From an uncultured Opitutia bacterium (GTDB lineage: Bacteria; Verrucomicrobiota; Verrucomicrobiia; Opitutales; Opitutaceae), in the NCBI GenBank assembly GCA_903834135.1, contig CAILHZ010000016.1, positions 186,001-250,000 on the forward strand: 64,000 nt of DNA, given 5' to 3'. This document shows, piece after piece, positions 19,717 through 29,656 of this stretch. The position numbers and the translations under genes were made by a program. Numbering within the stretch: position 1 is the stretch's first letter; each line of letters starts with the position of its first letter. A model generated the notes under the pieces. The model was not told the origin of the DNA, did not search any database, and was given only the letters and a program-made list of their open reading frames with translations.

Positions 19717-21249
19717 TTAAAGTAAGTCTGCAGCTAGCTCAGCTAGCTTAGAGCGTTCACCCTTTGTAAGCTTAACGTGTGCTGAGATTGCTTGCCCGCG
19801 CATACGGTTATAGCAATACACTAGCCCATTACTGCGTGAGTCCACATAGGGATTATCGATTTGGGATGGATCGCCAATGAGAACAATTTTTGAGCCTTCC
19901 GAAATACGCGTGATCACAGTTTTTACTTCATGCGGTGTGAGCTGCTGCGCTTCATCGAGAATGAAAAACCTACGAGCGATAGAGCGGCCACGAATAAAGC
20001 AAAGTGCCTCAATCTCAACTAAGCCTGATTTAAGCAGACGCTCGTAAGGTTTAATTGCAGGCACTCCAGCATGACTATGCGAGGCAGCATCGCGCTGCGA
20101 ATGACTAGAAACTGAGGGAGCAGACTGACTAAAGCCCTTACTCTTTTTCTTTGATACTTTCTTTGAGGCAAATTGCGGCTCCTTCTGCGGCTTAGAAGGA
20201 ATCAATACTTCTAAAGCATCATGGTAAGGTTGCAGCCAAGGTCTCATTTTTTCCTCTAAAGTACCTGGTAAAAATCCAATGTCTTTTCCAAGTGCAATCA
20301 CAGGGCGAGCAATTGAGAGCCCATCATAAAGAGATCCTTCACTACAAATTTGGCTAAGCGCACATACTGTAGAAAGAAGCGTCTTTCCGGTTCCTGCTTT
20401 TCCAAAGCAGGTGATCATTTGGATATCCTCATCAAGTAAACAATCCATAAAGAATTGTTGCTCTAAATTACGGACACGAATTGGAATTCCACCAGGAGCT
20501 TTTACAAATTCAGGTATCTTAAGACGACGCACAACATTATCTCCATAGTAGCGTGCAGGCATCGCCTTACCATGATCAGCACGCAGAAGCACATAATCGT
20601 TTAGTTGAAGCCCTGGATAGTCTTCGGCCTTAATTGTAAACTGCCCTTCAGAGGAGAAACGCTGAAATTCATATACAGATAATGGAATTTCTAAATAACT
20701 CGCCTCTTCCATTTCTTCTGGAACTTTATCATTGAGATAATCTTCGGACTCTAAGCCAACAGCACGCGCTTTGAGCTGAACATTAACATCCTTAGTAACC
20801 AAAATAGTTGGAGGTGGATATTGATCCTGAACAAAAATTGCTGCCGCAATAATACGATTATCTATCTTTGTTAGATCAGGTAGGATAAGCTTTAGGCGCT
20901 CCATCGCTGTACAGCGACGTCCAGACTCTAAATACGGATTAATAATAATTGAAAGTGTACCACCGTTAGGAAGTTCAACACCTTCATGCATTGAGCGTGA
21001 ATCAGGAAGCAGCTCTTGGAGGATTCGGTGCACGCGCCTTGCGTTGCGACCCCGTTCACTTTCCTGCTCAGTCTTGATTTTATCTAGCTCTTCGAGCACC
21101 TCGACAGGAATAGCAAGATTGTTGTCCTGAAATTTAAATATCGATTGGGGATCGTGGAGGAGAACGTTCGTATCGAGTACGAATGTCTTCACCTTCGTTG
21201 AAACTTTGATCCTAGGCCTAAGGGCTGTAGCCCCACGGGTTTGTTCCAT
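19717..21249 (-). CDS. PIN domain plus PhoH-type ATPase (PhoH2/YlaK-like)
   Basis: The N-terminal PIN nuclease domain (about 21-165) begins KTFVLDTNVLLHD and has TKID and VTKDVNV acidic positions. The C-terminal PhoH ATPase (about 250-510) has Walker A GKAGTGKT (283-290) and Walker B FFILDEAQQ (428-436), plus VLIGDPSQID. Proteins of this type are RNA helicase/RNases in bacteria. A Ser/Lys/His-rich insertion (about 352-398) interrupts the ATPase domain after the PWLQPYHDAL segment. I use ATG 21249; an in-frame ATG at 21303 adds 18 residues that look like leader. It ends in a strong terminator. Confidence 0.92.
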   Translation of the reverse strand: MEQTRGATALRPRIKVSTKVKTFVLDTNVLLHDPQSIFKFQDNNLAIPVEVLEELDKIKTEQESERGRNARRVHRILQELLPDSRSMHEGVELPNGGTLSIIINPYLESGRRCTAMERLKLILPDLTKIDNRIIAAAIFVQDQYPPPTILVTKDVNVQLKARAVGLESEDYLNDKVPEEMEEASYLEIPLSVYEFQRFSSEGQFTIKAEDYPGLQLNDYVLLRADHGKAMPARYYGDNVVRRLKIPEFVKAPGGIPIRVRNLEQQFFMDCLLDEDIQMITCFGKAGTGKTLLSTVCALSQICSEGSLYDGLSIARPVIALGKDIGFLPGTLEEKMRPWLQPYHDALEVLIPSKPQKEPQFASKKVSKKKSKGFSQSAPSVSSHSQRDAASHSHAGVPAIKPYERLLKSGLVEIEALCFIRGRSIARRFFILDEAQQLTPHEVKTVITRISEGSKIVLIGDPSQIDNPYVDSRSNGLVYCYNRMRGQAISAHVKLTKGERSKLAELAADLL

Positions 21250-21641
21250 GTGAATAAGTTGTAAATAACGATGTACGCATTTTTTGATTTGTCCACACGA
21301 CATTTGTGAAGATTACGAAACAGTGCTTTTTCTAACGCACACAATTTAAATTCCTTCATTACGCGAGCCGTGCTCATTTAAAAAATTAATACTGAGCAAA
21401 TAAATCTATAGTTAGCTGAACTAAAATCCGGGCTAAGAAATCGTGGTTTCCGTAAACAAGTGCGGGCCACATACCCCTATGTGGCCCGCTGGTTTGCTTT
21501 AATTATACCCCAAAATCTTCAGCGCTAAGCGCCGAAGAAAACCAAAATGAATACTTCCTTACAGACCCCAGGTACTTGAAATTTGTTCCAAGCAATTACC
21601 TTCAGTTTATTTATTATTGAAGGATAATAAGTTGTATAACT
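21250..21641. other. intergenic region with a 12-bp perfect hairpin
   Basis: No convincing gene is seen. It should hold the promoter and leader of the PIN-PhoH gene. The main structure is GCGGGCCACATA (21462-21473) / TATGTGGCCCGC (21478-21489) with loop CCCC, flanked by only weak T runs on either strand. A weaker 6-bp inverted repeat, CCTTCA/TGAAGG (21599-21623), lies just past the stop of the 102-residue gene. Confidence 0.6.
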
Positions 21642-21950
21642 TTAGACCTTCTTTAACTGAGGAGGCTTTTTTACTTTAGGCTCTACCCAAACCCGAGTCA
21701 GTAATTCTGCCAGATTACGCATACTGGTGCGATTCAGTCCTTCATTCCTAGTTGCTTCTTTGAAATTAGAAACTACTGAGCTTCGCTCGACATAATATTT
21801 CCATAACTCGCTATCTAAGCGTTGGATACCAATCTCTCTACCTTCAGGAGTAAGAGCTAAACGCTGTACTTTTTCATGCCAATACTTACGTTCCTCGGGT
21901 TTTAGCTCCAAGTAATCGAATACGCGTTGCTCGCATGGATTAAGACTCAC
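21642..21950 (-). CDS. small helical protein of unknown function
   Basis: This 102-residue protein is charged and predicted helical, without signal or membrane segment. Features are CEQRVFDYLELKPEERKYW at the start, a central ELWKYYVERS, and a basic Pro/Lys tail (KVKKPPQLKKV). I do not recognise a family. It has an ATG start and is the only open frame of size in this stretch; it is set apart from its neighbours by over 140 bases on each side and is probably monocistronic. Confidence 0.6.
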   Translation of the reverse strand: MSLNPCEQRVFDYLELKPEERKYWHEKVQRLALTPEGREIGIQRLDSELWKYYVERSSVVSNFKEATRNEGLNRTSMRNLAELLTRVWVEPKVKKPPQLKKV

Positions 21951-22096
21951 AAAAGCGACCTTGTAAGGACTGAGATAAGAAACAATCGCAAAATAGCATA
22001 TCCCCCCGAATTCCAGAGCAGTATTGCAATTAATCTGCTCTGTAGGCAGGTTGCAGAAGAAGGGATATTAGCCTCAACTCACTAAAACTCACTACT

Positions 22097-22909
22097 ATGT
22101 GGCAAAAAATTAAAGATCAACTTCCTACGATTATCATCACTGCTGTTCTAGTTATTGGTGCAGCACTCTGGATGCAAGATCACACCGTTAAGGTAATCAA
22201 TGCTCAAGAAGACGCAAAACTAGCCCCTCTACGCGAACAAGCAGATGCCCTGAAAGCAGCATCAGACGACAATCGTCAAGAGCTCGCATCTACAAACAAG
22301 CTACTCAAGGACGCTATTTCAAAACGTGAAGCTGATCTTTTCCGTACTGACGAAGAAGTTCAGAAGCTGAACTCACAACGTATGGATGCACTTGCTGAAG
22401 CAATCGCAAAGAAAGTTCAGCCTTACAATCCACTCCCAAAGAGTCCTGAAGAAGCTGCACGCATGCAAAATGAACAGGTTGATAAAGTCTCGTCACGTAT
22501 GGCTGAGCGCGTTCGCCCAATCTTAGATCAAATGGCAAACGATCAACACCTCACACGGGACTCAATCATGAAATATTCTCAGCGTATTTCAGATCAGGTA
22601 AGTATTGCTCTTACTAGTGAAATGTCTCGCAACCAGAAGCTAAATAATAATCTCCAGCAGACACAGGCAGCTGCTCAAGACGCGATGGCTTTATCTCACG
22701 AACTTACAGCTCTGTACCTAAGTTCCTTTAAGGATCAGGGATTAATCACTCGTCTACTCTCCTTGCCAGCTAACGTTGTTAAAGACGCTGCAAGTATGAG
22801 TATCGTAAACAGTAGCGACAAAGAGAAGATCGAACAAGATTTGGTAAAACGCATGAATGAAATCGAACAGCACTTAGCTGAACTTCAGGCAAAAAACCCA
22901 AAGAACTAA
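22097..22909 (+). CDS. single-pass membrane coiled-coil protein, unknown
   Basis: The 270-residue protein has one N-terminal membrane helix (PTIIITAVLVIGAALWM, residues 10-26). The rest is polar and largely coiled coil (EQADALKAASDDNRQELAST; MNEIEQHLAELQAKN at the end). Lys/Arg before the helix predicts the bulk outside the cytoplasm. No catalytic motif is seen and I do not recognise a family. It ends at a strong bidirectional terminator and stands alone as a transcription unit. Confidence 0.75.
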   Translation: MWQKIKDQLPTIIITAVLVIGAALWMQDHTVKVINAQEDAKLAPLREQADALKAASDDNRQELASTNKLLKDAISKREADLFRTDEEVQKLNSQRMDALAEAIAKKVQPYNPLPKSPEEAARMQNEQVDKVSSRMAERVRPILDQMANDQHLTRDSIMKYSQRISDQVSIALTSEMSRNQKLNNNLQQTQAAAQDAMALSHELTALYLSSFKDQGLITRLLSLPANVVKDAASMSIVNSSDKEKIEQDLVKRMNEIEQHLAELQAKNPKN

Positions 22910-22923
22910 TTACTCTTTAAAAT

Positions 22924-22957
22924 AAAAAAGCGGCGCTTTATAGGCGCCGCTTTTTTT
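22924..22957. terminator. bidirectional intrinsic terminator
   Basis: AGCGGCGC (22929-22936) pairs with GCGCCGCT (22944-22951), with six A before and seven T after. It serves the coiled-coil gene on the plus strand and the tricorn-like gene on the minus strand. Confidence 0.92.
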
Positions 22958-22969
22958 GTGCAAATAAAC

Positions 22970-25900
22970 TTAGTGCTTATCAGGATAAGGTGGTACAGGG
23001 GGAAGAGGGAACGGCTGCGTTGCACTCTTTAGATCAATGAGCACTTCTGAAATCGCTCGATCAAGTTGCTGATCAATACCTCCAATCTCCTTACCAGGCT
23101 CATTATCGACTTCTATATCAGGAGAAACGCCGCGTCCTTCTATTACCCAATTTTTACCATCCTTACTATAAGGTGCAAATTCAGGGGTGGACAAAACTCC
23201 GCCATCAACAGCAACGGGGACCATACCACGTATACCAACAACTCCACCCCAAGTTCTTTCACCAATAATTTTGCCTAACTTATATTGTCTAAATCGGAAC
23301 GGGAAAATGTCTCCATCGGAAGCTGAATATTTGTTTACAAGCAAGACCTTAGGCCCAACTAACATATCTTTTGGATTAGGCACAGGCTGCCCATTACGAT
23401 GGACTTCAATCATCACTAATTCACGTCTTAAGCGTTCAGCGATCATAGGAGACACAAAGCCTCCACCGTTACCACGGTCGTCAATAATTAACGCTTTCTT
23501 ACCTAGCTGAGGATAGAAGTGTTTAACAAATTCATCTAGCCCTGGAAAACCCATATCAGGAATATGAATATAGCCGACTTGGCCTCCCGTCTTTTCAGAA
23601 ACATAATCGGTATTATGCTGAACCCAGTTATAATAATATAGCGGTTGTTCATCTGCTATTGGCACAACAGTTACTTCGCGCGAGCCCTCTAAAACAGGTT
23701 TTGAATTAACGCGTAAATTTACTTGTTTACCTGCAGTTCCGATTAACGAGGTGTAAATGTTAGCCATTTGGCTGACAGGCTTTCCATCGACTGCTAATAT
23801 GTAATCACCTGTGTGCACATTAACTCCGATTTCCGTTAACGGTGAACGGGTTCCGTCCTGCCAATTCTCGCCTTTGAGAATCTTATCGATACGATACGTA
23901 TTACTAGCTGCATCTCGGGACAATTCAGCTCCCAATAATCCAGTAGCTATACGAGGCGCATGAGGACGATCACCACCACCAACGTAAGTGTGACCGATAT
24001 GTAGTTCTCCAATCATCTCGCCAATTAAAAAGGTCACATCATTACGATCTTCAGCATAAGGAATTAGTGAGCCATATTTAGCACGAATTTCAGGCCAATT
24101 TACTCCATGCATGTTTGGAGCATAGAAATAGTCCCGCATCCGTCTCCATGACTCAGTATAAATTTCATTCCATTCACTATGCCGATCTAAATGCATTTCT
24201 AGATTAGAAAAATCAATATGCTCCTTCAGTTCCAACTTTGCAGAAGGAACTTCTTGCATCGCGTATACATGGCCAGCTCTGGCTAAAATCTTTTTACCGT
24301 CAGCTGTAAATTCAACACTATCAACAAGACCAAATACAGTCTCTTTACGTTCTTTTAAGTTATATGCTGCAAAGGATGAAGAGGGTCCACTCTCAGGGCC
24401 TTCACCATGTGCTCCACCAGCATCAACCGCTTTAGCCATAGTCCTTTCATAGTAAATATTATCACCTACCATACGTAACACATTATAATTAGAAGGCTCA
24501 ACAGGCAGTCCAACCACGCGGTCTATGATACCATCAGCATCTACCTTAACGATCACTGGCTTTTTTACTGTTTTCTCCTCTTTTAAGGGAGCTGTATCTA
24601 AGACTTCATCACTTTGAGGTTTTAGCGGTGAAAGCGTATCTTTTGCCAATGTAACCATGTAAACACGCTGCATGTTTTCATAGGCATGATTAAATTCTGT
24701 CTCGCTAAATATAGGGTGAAAATCACGACCCGAAGCAAATAGAAGGTATTTACCATCATCGCTAAAACAAGGGCTACTTGCCTCATACCATTTTTCAGAT
24801 GCTTCAACATCTTGCTTACTTACCAATGAATATAAATGAATTGTAGATTCACCGAAATCTTCAGGTTGGGTATAAGCAATCCAATTTGAATCAGGTGACC
24901 AAGTGTACTGGTGATACTCTGAACTTAGATTTTTATTAATTTCAGTTACAGTCTTAGTTTGAATATCAACATAGCGTAACCGCTGATTACGATCTCCCCA
25001 GAGTAACTTTTTACTGTCTGGTGACCATTGAGGAGTAAAGTAATCCGTGTCTGCTCCTTGAGTAATTTGTAGCGCAGTAGATCGACCATCTTGTGCGCGC
25101 ACATAAAGCTCAGTCTCGCCAGTAGCATCAGAAACATAAGCAATCCATTTTCCGTCGGGTGACCAGGAAGCTCCTTTTTCATGGGCGGCAGAAGTATCAG
25201 TTAAGTTACGCACAGGCCCATGCTTTACGGGTACAGAAAAGATATCTCCACGAGCTACCACAACAACCCGATTCCCGTCAGAGGCCGGTCTTACTGAAGT
25301 TACAAAATGCGATACATTTGTAAGTCCACCCCTAGAGGCTACAAAATCTTCCTTAATTGAAACAGTTACAGGTGCAGCAATTGCTGACTTAAGATCAAAT
25401 TTCCAAACTACACCTGCTTCTTCAAAGACAATTACATTTCCACCTAGAGAAGGGAACTTGATATCAAAATCTTTGAAATGGGTATACTGGTTTGTTTGCT
25501 TGGATTCTAAATCATAGGAGAATAAGTTCATACGGCCATCGCGGTCAGAAATAAAATAAATCTTATTATCTGGTCCCCACATAGGTACTATATTTTGGGA
25601 GTGTTCTCGGTCATTAGTGATATTTTCTAGGGCCTTTGTCTTAAAATCATAAATCCAGACATCATCAGCCATACCACCTCGGTAATCCTTCCATGTACGG
25701 AATTCCCTAAAAACACGGTTATAAGCGATTTTAGAGTCATCTGGAGAGTAAGATACAAACCCTCCCATAGGGACTGGTACCTGCTTAGGTAAATCACCCT
25801 CCATACCCACACTATACAATTGACCCACAAAATCATTATATGAACGCATCCGTGAGCGGAAAATGACTTCTGGGGTCGTATTCTTCCAAGTCATCACAAG

Positions 25901-26269
25901 ATTATTTGGCCCCATACGGTCACTGATATCATCGCGCTGCAGGGTTGCAGAGGTAGTAAGTCTTACAGGAACTCCACCATCACTGGGCATTACATAGACT
26001 TCGGTATTTCCATCATATTGGGCCGTGTAAGCCAATTGCTTGCCATCAGCTGAAAATCGAGGAAACACTGCATATCCAGGGGTATTTGTTAAACGCCGAG
26101 CTAAGCCACCATCAGTAGCTACACTGTAGAGCTGGCCTGCGTAACTAAATACAATCTGGTGCCCGTTGGTTGCAGGAAAGTGAAGCAACTTAGCTTCCGA
26201 ACCTTCTGCGAGAGTGATATCTAAACCCTGAAATAAACCTAAAACGATAAACGCTAGTAGTTTTCTCAT
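22970..26269 (-). CDS. secreted tricorn-protease-like S41 peptidase
   Basis: At 1099 residues it has the tricorn order: signal peptide (MRKLLAFIVLGLFQ), two beta-propeller regions with repeated WSPDG/FSADGK-type WD40-like (PD40) motifs (about 25-640), a helical linker, a PDZ domain (about 800-880) and an S41 peptidase domain. Likely active-site residues by alignment with tricorn are His760 (IGHTY), Ser984 (ASDGD) and Glu1044 (IEGRG); the residue before His760 is Gly rather than Ser. It probably degrades peptides in the periplasm. I start at ATG 26269, which gives a proper signal peptide; the open frame extends 37 codons further up without a better start. Confidence 0.92.
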   Translation of the reverse strand: MRKLLAFIVLGLFQGLDITLAEGSEAKLLHFPATNGHQIVFSYAGQLYSVATDGGLARRLTNTPGYAVFPRFSADGKQLAYTAQYDGNTEVYVMPSDGGVPVRLTTSATLQRDDISDRMGPNNLVMTWKNTTPEVIFRSRMRSYNDFVGQLYSVGMEGDLPKQVPVPMGGFVSYSPDDSKIAYNRVFREFRTWKDYRGGMADDVWIYDFKTKALENITNDREHSQNIVPMWGPDNKIYFISDRDGRMNLFSYDLESKQTNQYTHFKDFDIKFPSLGGNVIVFEEAGVVWKFDLKSAIAAPVTVSIKEDFVASRGGLTNVSHFVTSVRPASDGNRVVVVARGDIFSVPVKHGPVRNLTDTSAAHEKGASWSPDGKWIAYVSDATGETELYVRAQDGRSTALQITQGADTDYFTPQWSPDSKKLLWGDRNQRLRYVDIQTKTVTEINKNLSSEYHQYTWSPDSNWIAYTQPEDFGESTIHLYSLVSKQDVEASEKWYEASSPCFSDDGKYLLFASGRDFHPIFSETEFNHAYENMQRVYMVTLAKDTLSPLKPQSDEVLDTAPLKEEKTVKKPVIVKVDADGIIDRVVGLPVEPSNYNVLRMVGDNIYYERTMAKAVDAGGAHGEGPESGPSSSFAAYNLKERKETVFGLVDSVEFTADGKKILARAGHVYAMQEVPSAKLELKEHIDFSNLEMHLDRHSEWNEIYTESWRRMRDYFYAPNMHGVNWPEIRAKYGSLIPYAEDRNDVTFLIGEMIGELHIGHTYVGGGDRPHAPRIATGLLGAELSRDAASNTYRIDKILKGENWQDGTRSPLTEIGVNVHTGDYILAVDGKPVSQMANIYTSLIGTAGKQVNLRVNSKPVLEGSREVTVVPIADEQPLYYYNWVQHNTDYVSEKTGGQVGYIHIPDMGFPGLDEFVKHFYPQLGKKALIIDDRGNGGGFVSPMIAERLRRELVMIEVHRNGQPVPNPKDMLVGPKVLLVNKYSASDGDIFPFRFRQYKLGKIIGERTWGGVVGIRGMVPVAVDGGVLSTPEFAPYSKDGKNWVIEGRGVSPDIEVDNEPGKEIGGIDQQLDRAISEVLIDLKSATQPFPLPPVPPYPDKH

Positions 26270-26420
26270 AACCGAAATCTGCCTAGTTTGAGCTATAAGA
26301 TCCAAACAAAAATAGGCTAAAAACCGATAGGTTTTAAAATATAACACTCCGAGATTGAAATCTTCGCAGAGTAAGAGCAAAAAAGAGGCGTAAGCTAACG
26401 CTTGTTAAAGTATAACTATT

Positions 26421-27695
26421 ATGCTCCTCCCCGACCAAACTCCCCGCTTACCGAAATGGCCCTTCTTACTTGGTGATGCTGGCCTCTTACTGACAGCATT
26501 GTTTATCGGAAGTCAGGCTTCTAGCCACATGACTTCATCAGAAATTTTAACTATAGCAGGCTGCGTTGCCTGTGCTGCTATTATTGGTGCGATTCCTTTT
26601 ATCTCAGATTACGCACGCAAACAGGACGAAGCACTCGATGAGCGCCAACGCTCTTTAGAATCGCTTTCACGTACAATCACAACCTCAGCAGATCAGATCA
26701 GTATAGCAGCTGATGGATTTAATAAAATTTCAGAACTTGCTCAGAATAATTTAAAGCAGGCCGAACAGCTACCACATAAACTCCAAGAAAAAATAGCCGA
26801 ATTTCAAGCACGCTCGGCATTGGCGGCTGATTTAGGAAAAAAAGAGTTAGAGCGCTTAGAGGCTAATGCAGAAAAAATAACTAAAGCAGCATCTGATTGC
26901 CTTAAGGCTGAAGCCGCAGTTCAAAAACAAATTACTTCAGCTATGGCCTTAGTCGAGCAGCTCGAGGATAAAATCACTCAACTCAATGATCGGATTGCTA
27001 AACTAAACACATCTGGCAGCAAATCTAAGCCTGCAGTAACTGCAAAAGATCCGGAAATTGAAACTCCAAAAGCAGAAGAGGTAGTCGTTGTAGAAAAAGA
27101 AATAATTCCTGAAGCACCTGCAGTAGTAGAGCCTGCCGAAGTAGTACCAGTATTCATGGAAGAAAAAAATCTAGAAGTTCCTACTGAAGTAACACCTACT
27201 GAGACAGCCGACTTATTATCCGGAGCCACACCTGAAACCACTGAACCAGCACCTGTTGAAGTAAAACCTGAACGTAAGCGCTCAGCTAAGAAACAAGCTG
27301 AACCCAAAGTTGATACTTCTGTAGAAATAGACGTACAAGATGAAGTACCTGCTAAAGAAGAAGCTCCTGCTCTTAGTCTCGAATTTTCAGATGTCTCTGC
27401 AGATGAGGCAGGCCCAACAACTGCAGTTTCTGCAGACGGAGCTACACGTATCACAGCTACAGCCTACATAGGTATTGGTAATCGATTATTTATACGTGGA
27501 GATGGTCCAGGACTAAGTTGGGATAAAGGCATCCCACTACAGTTTGTTTCTATTGGGAAATGGCGCTGGGAAACCATGGATGCTGATAAAGCAATTTCCT
27601 TTAAGCTCTATAAAAACGACGAGGTGGAATCGACTAATCGAAACCATGCCCCACTCGAGCCAGGCAGTCAGGTGGAATTAAACGCTACGTTCTAA
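26421..27695 (+). CDS. membrane coiled-coil protein with C-terminal starch-binding-like domain
   Basis: Two hydrophobic helices near the N terminus (about 15-31 and 42-63) are followed by a coiled coil (about 70-195), a Glu/Pro/Val-rich disordered linker (about 200-335), and a compact C-terminal domain (341-424). The last resembles a CBM20/CBM48 glycan-binding fold: IGNRLFIRGDGPGLSWDKG, then IPLQ, WRWE and FKLYKNDE at the expected spacing. I do not recognise a named family. It may link the membrane to glycogen or to another protein with that fold; that is inference. It diverges from the tricorn-like gene and converges with pckG. Confidence 0.7.
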   Translation: MLLPDQTPRLPKWPFLLGDAGLLLTALFIGSQASSHMTSSEILTIAGCVACAAIIGAIPFISDYARKQDEALDERQRSLESLSRTITTSADQISIAADGFNKISELAQNNLKQAEQLPHKLQEKIAEFQARSALAADLGKKELERLEANAEKITKAASDCLKAEAAVQKQITSAMALVEQLEDKITQLNDRIAKLNTSGSKSKPAVTAKDPEIETPKAEEVVVVEKEIIPEAPAVVEPAEVVPVFMEEKNLEVPTEVTPTETADLLSGATPETTEPAPVEVKPERKRSAKKQAEPKVDTSVEIDVQDEVPAKEEAPALSLEFSDVSADEAGPTTAVSADGATRITATAYIGIGNRLFIRGDGPGLSWDKGIPLQFVSIGKWRWETMDADKAISFKLYKNDEVESTNRNHAPLEPGSQVELNATF

Positions 27696-27697
27696 GA

Positions 27698-27723
27698 GCA
27701 GACTGGGCGTTAGCCCATTCTGC
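27698..27723. terminator. hairpin between convergent genes (weak terminator)
   Basis: GCAGA-C-TGGGC (27698-27708), loop GTTA cut short by four bases, then GCCCA-T-TCTGC (27713-27723), gives a 10-bp stem with one mismatch. It overlaps the pckG stop. No T tract follows on either strand. Confidence 0.3.
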
Positions 27724-29542
27724 AAATCAGGAGTTCGCGCTCGTAAATCAACTCTTTAGGGAGACGATCATGGATATCGAGGAATAGTTCTTCGTGATCC
27801 ATTACTTCACGTCTCCATGCAGCCTTATCAAAGGACTGCAATTGATCAAAACTGTCTTTAGAAAAATCCATACCATCCCATTCGATATCTTCATAGCGAG
27901 GGATCCATCCGATAGGCGTTTCGCGACCTAAGGCACGTCCGCGTGAACGATCTACGATCCACTTTAAGACGCGCATGTTTTCCCGGAAGCCTGGCCATAT
28001 AAACTTACCATGGTCATCTTTTCTAAACCAATTAACATGGAAAATACGTGGGGTTTCAGTGAGCCTCTTTTGCATTACAATCCAGTGTCTAAAATAATCA
28101 CCCATGTGATAGCCACAGAAAGGAAGCATTGCCATTGGATCACGGCGAACCTTACCAATCGTTCCAGCAGCAGCAGCAGTCATTTCAGAGCCCATTGTAG
28201 CTCCAGTATAAACGCCTGATGTCCAATTAAAGGCTTGGTAAACAAGTGGCATAGTAGTGGCACGGCGACCACCAAAGATAATTGCGCTAATTGGTACTCC
28301 ATTTGGATCCTCCCAACGTGGATCAATCGTTGGACACTGTGAAGCAGGGGCAGTGAAACGCGCGTTTGGATGTGCTGCCTTAGCGCCAGTTTCTTTTGCA
28401 ATTTGAGGCGTCCAAGTCTGGCCTCTCCAATCCAAACACTGCGCTGGGGGCTCATCGGTCATTCCCTCCCACCATACTCCCCCTTCAGGAGTGAGTGCGA
28501 CATTAGTAAAAATCGTATTCTTTGCGAGTGAGGCCATCGCATTAGGATTAGTTTTAACCGATGTCCCAGGAGCAACCCCGAAGAAACCTGCCTCAGGATT
28601 AATAGCATGTAGCCGACCCTCACTATCAGGCTTAATCCACGCAATATCATCTCCGACAGTCCAAATCTTCCATCCTTTTTGAATAAATGAATCCGGAGGA
28701 ATCATCATTGCGAAATTTGTTTTTCCACAAGCACTCGGGAATGCTGCAGCAACATATGTTTTTTCACCGTTAGGATCTTCTACTCCTAGAATCAACATAT
28801 GCTCAGCCATCCATCCAGCGTCACGCGCAAGATTCGAGGCAATACGTAAAGCAAAACATTTTTTCCCTAGTAAGGCATTGCCACCATAGCCTGAGCCGTA
28901 GCTCCAAATTTCCCGTGAATCTGGGAAATGAACGATATATTTTTCTGCATTACATGGCCAAGGAACATCCTTAACACCTGCATTAAGAGGCATACCAACT
29001 GTATGCATACAGGGCACCACACGCTTCTCTTGTTTATCAATTTCTTTAAAAACAGAAATGCCGATACGAGCCATGATGCGCATGTTGACAACAACATAAG
29101 GCGAATCAGTAAGCTGAACTCCGATTTCAGACATCGGTGAACCCACAGGACCCATGCTAAAAGGTAGTACATACATAGTACGACCATGCATGACTCCATC
29201 AAAAAGCCCCTTAAGCTTTCGACGCATATCAAAGGGATCAACCCAATTGTTTGTCGGTCCAGCTGCTTCTTTAGATAATGAACAAATAAAGGTGCGGTCT
29301 TCTACCCGAGCTACGTCATTAGGGTCCGACTTAGCATAAAAACAACCAGGCCATAATTTTTCATTTAACTTTGTAAACGTTCCAGACTGAACCATCTGAG
29401 CACACAGTGTATCATATTCTGACTGGGAGCCATCGACCCAATGAATCGATTTGGGCTGGCAAATATCAGCCATTTTTTTTACCCACTGTAGTAGGTGCTT
29501 ATTAGAGCTAAGTGGTACAGACGAGTCGGATTGAATACTCAT
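27710..29542 (-). CDS. pckG: phosphoenolpyruvate carboxykinase (GTP)
   Basis: PckG interconverts oxaloacetate plus GTP with phosphoenolpyruvate, CO2 and GDP, the entry to gluconeogenesis. The 610-residue length is typical of the GTP class. The kinase-1a P-loop ACGKTN is at 271-276 within [16 protein letters not shown], the metal/kinase-2 motif is VGDDIAWIK, and the nucleotide loop [11 protein letters not shown] is present. There is an ATG start at 29542. It is a single gene, converging with the coiled-coil/CBM-like gene. Confidence 0.97.
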   Translation of the reverse strand: MSIQSDSSVPLSSNKHLLQWVKKMADICQPKSIHWVDGSQSEYDTLCAQMVQSGTFTKLNEKLWPGCFYAKSDPNDVARVEDRTFICSLSKEAAGPTNNWVDPFDMRRKLKGLFDGVMHGRTMYVLPFSMGPVGSPMSEIGVQLTDSPYVVVNMRIMARIGISVFKEIDKQEKRVVPCMHTVGMPLNAGVKDVPWPCNAEKYIVHFPDSREIWSYGSGYGGNALLGKKCFALRIASNLARDAGWMAEHMLILGVEDPNGEKTYVAAAFPSACGKTNFAMMIPPDSFIQKGWKIWTVGDDIAWIKPDSEGRLHAINPEAGFFGVAPGTSVKTNPNAMASLAKNTIFTNVALTPEGGVWWEGMTDEPPAQCLDWRGQTWTPQIAKETGAKAAHPNARFTAPASQCPTIDPRWEDPNGVPISAIIFGGRRATTMPLVYQAFNWTSGVYTGATMGSEMTAAAAGTIGKVRRDPMAMLPFCGYHMGDYFRHWIVMQKRLTETPRIFHVNWFRKDDHGKFIWPGFRENMRVLKWIVDRSRGRALGRETPIGWIPRYEDIEWDGMDFSKDSFDQLQSFDKAAWRREVMDHEELFLDIHDRLPKELIYERELLICRMG

Positions 29543-29656
29543 GCTTTAAATACAGCATAATCAAATCCAGTTAGGAGTACATTTTAATCCATGGCTAAAA
29601 ACCACTCATAATCAGTTTACTAAGCCTGTATTAGATAGCCTAAACCTTAAAAATAA

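Noticed and set aside
26978-27454. 158-codon open frame on the minus strand
   Set aside because: It is the antisense shadow of the Glu/Pro/Val-rich linker of the plus-strand coiled-coil protein; its Ser/Thr/Gly-rich composition is what that shadow predicts.
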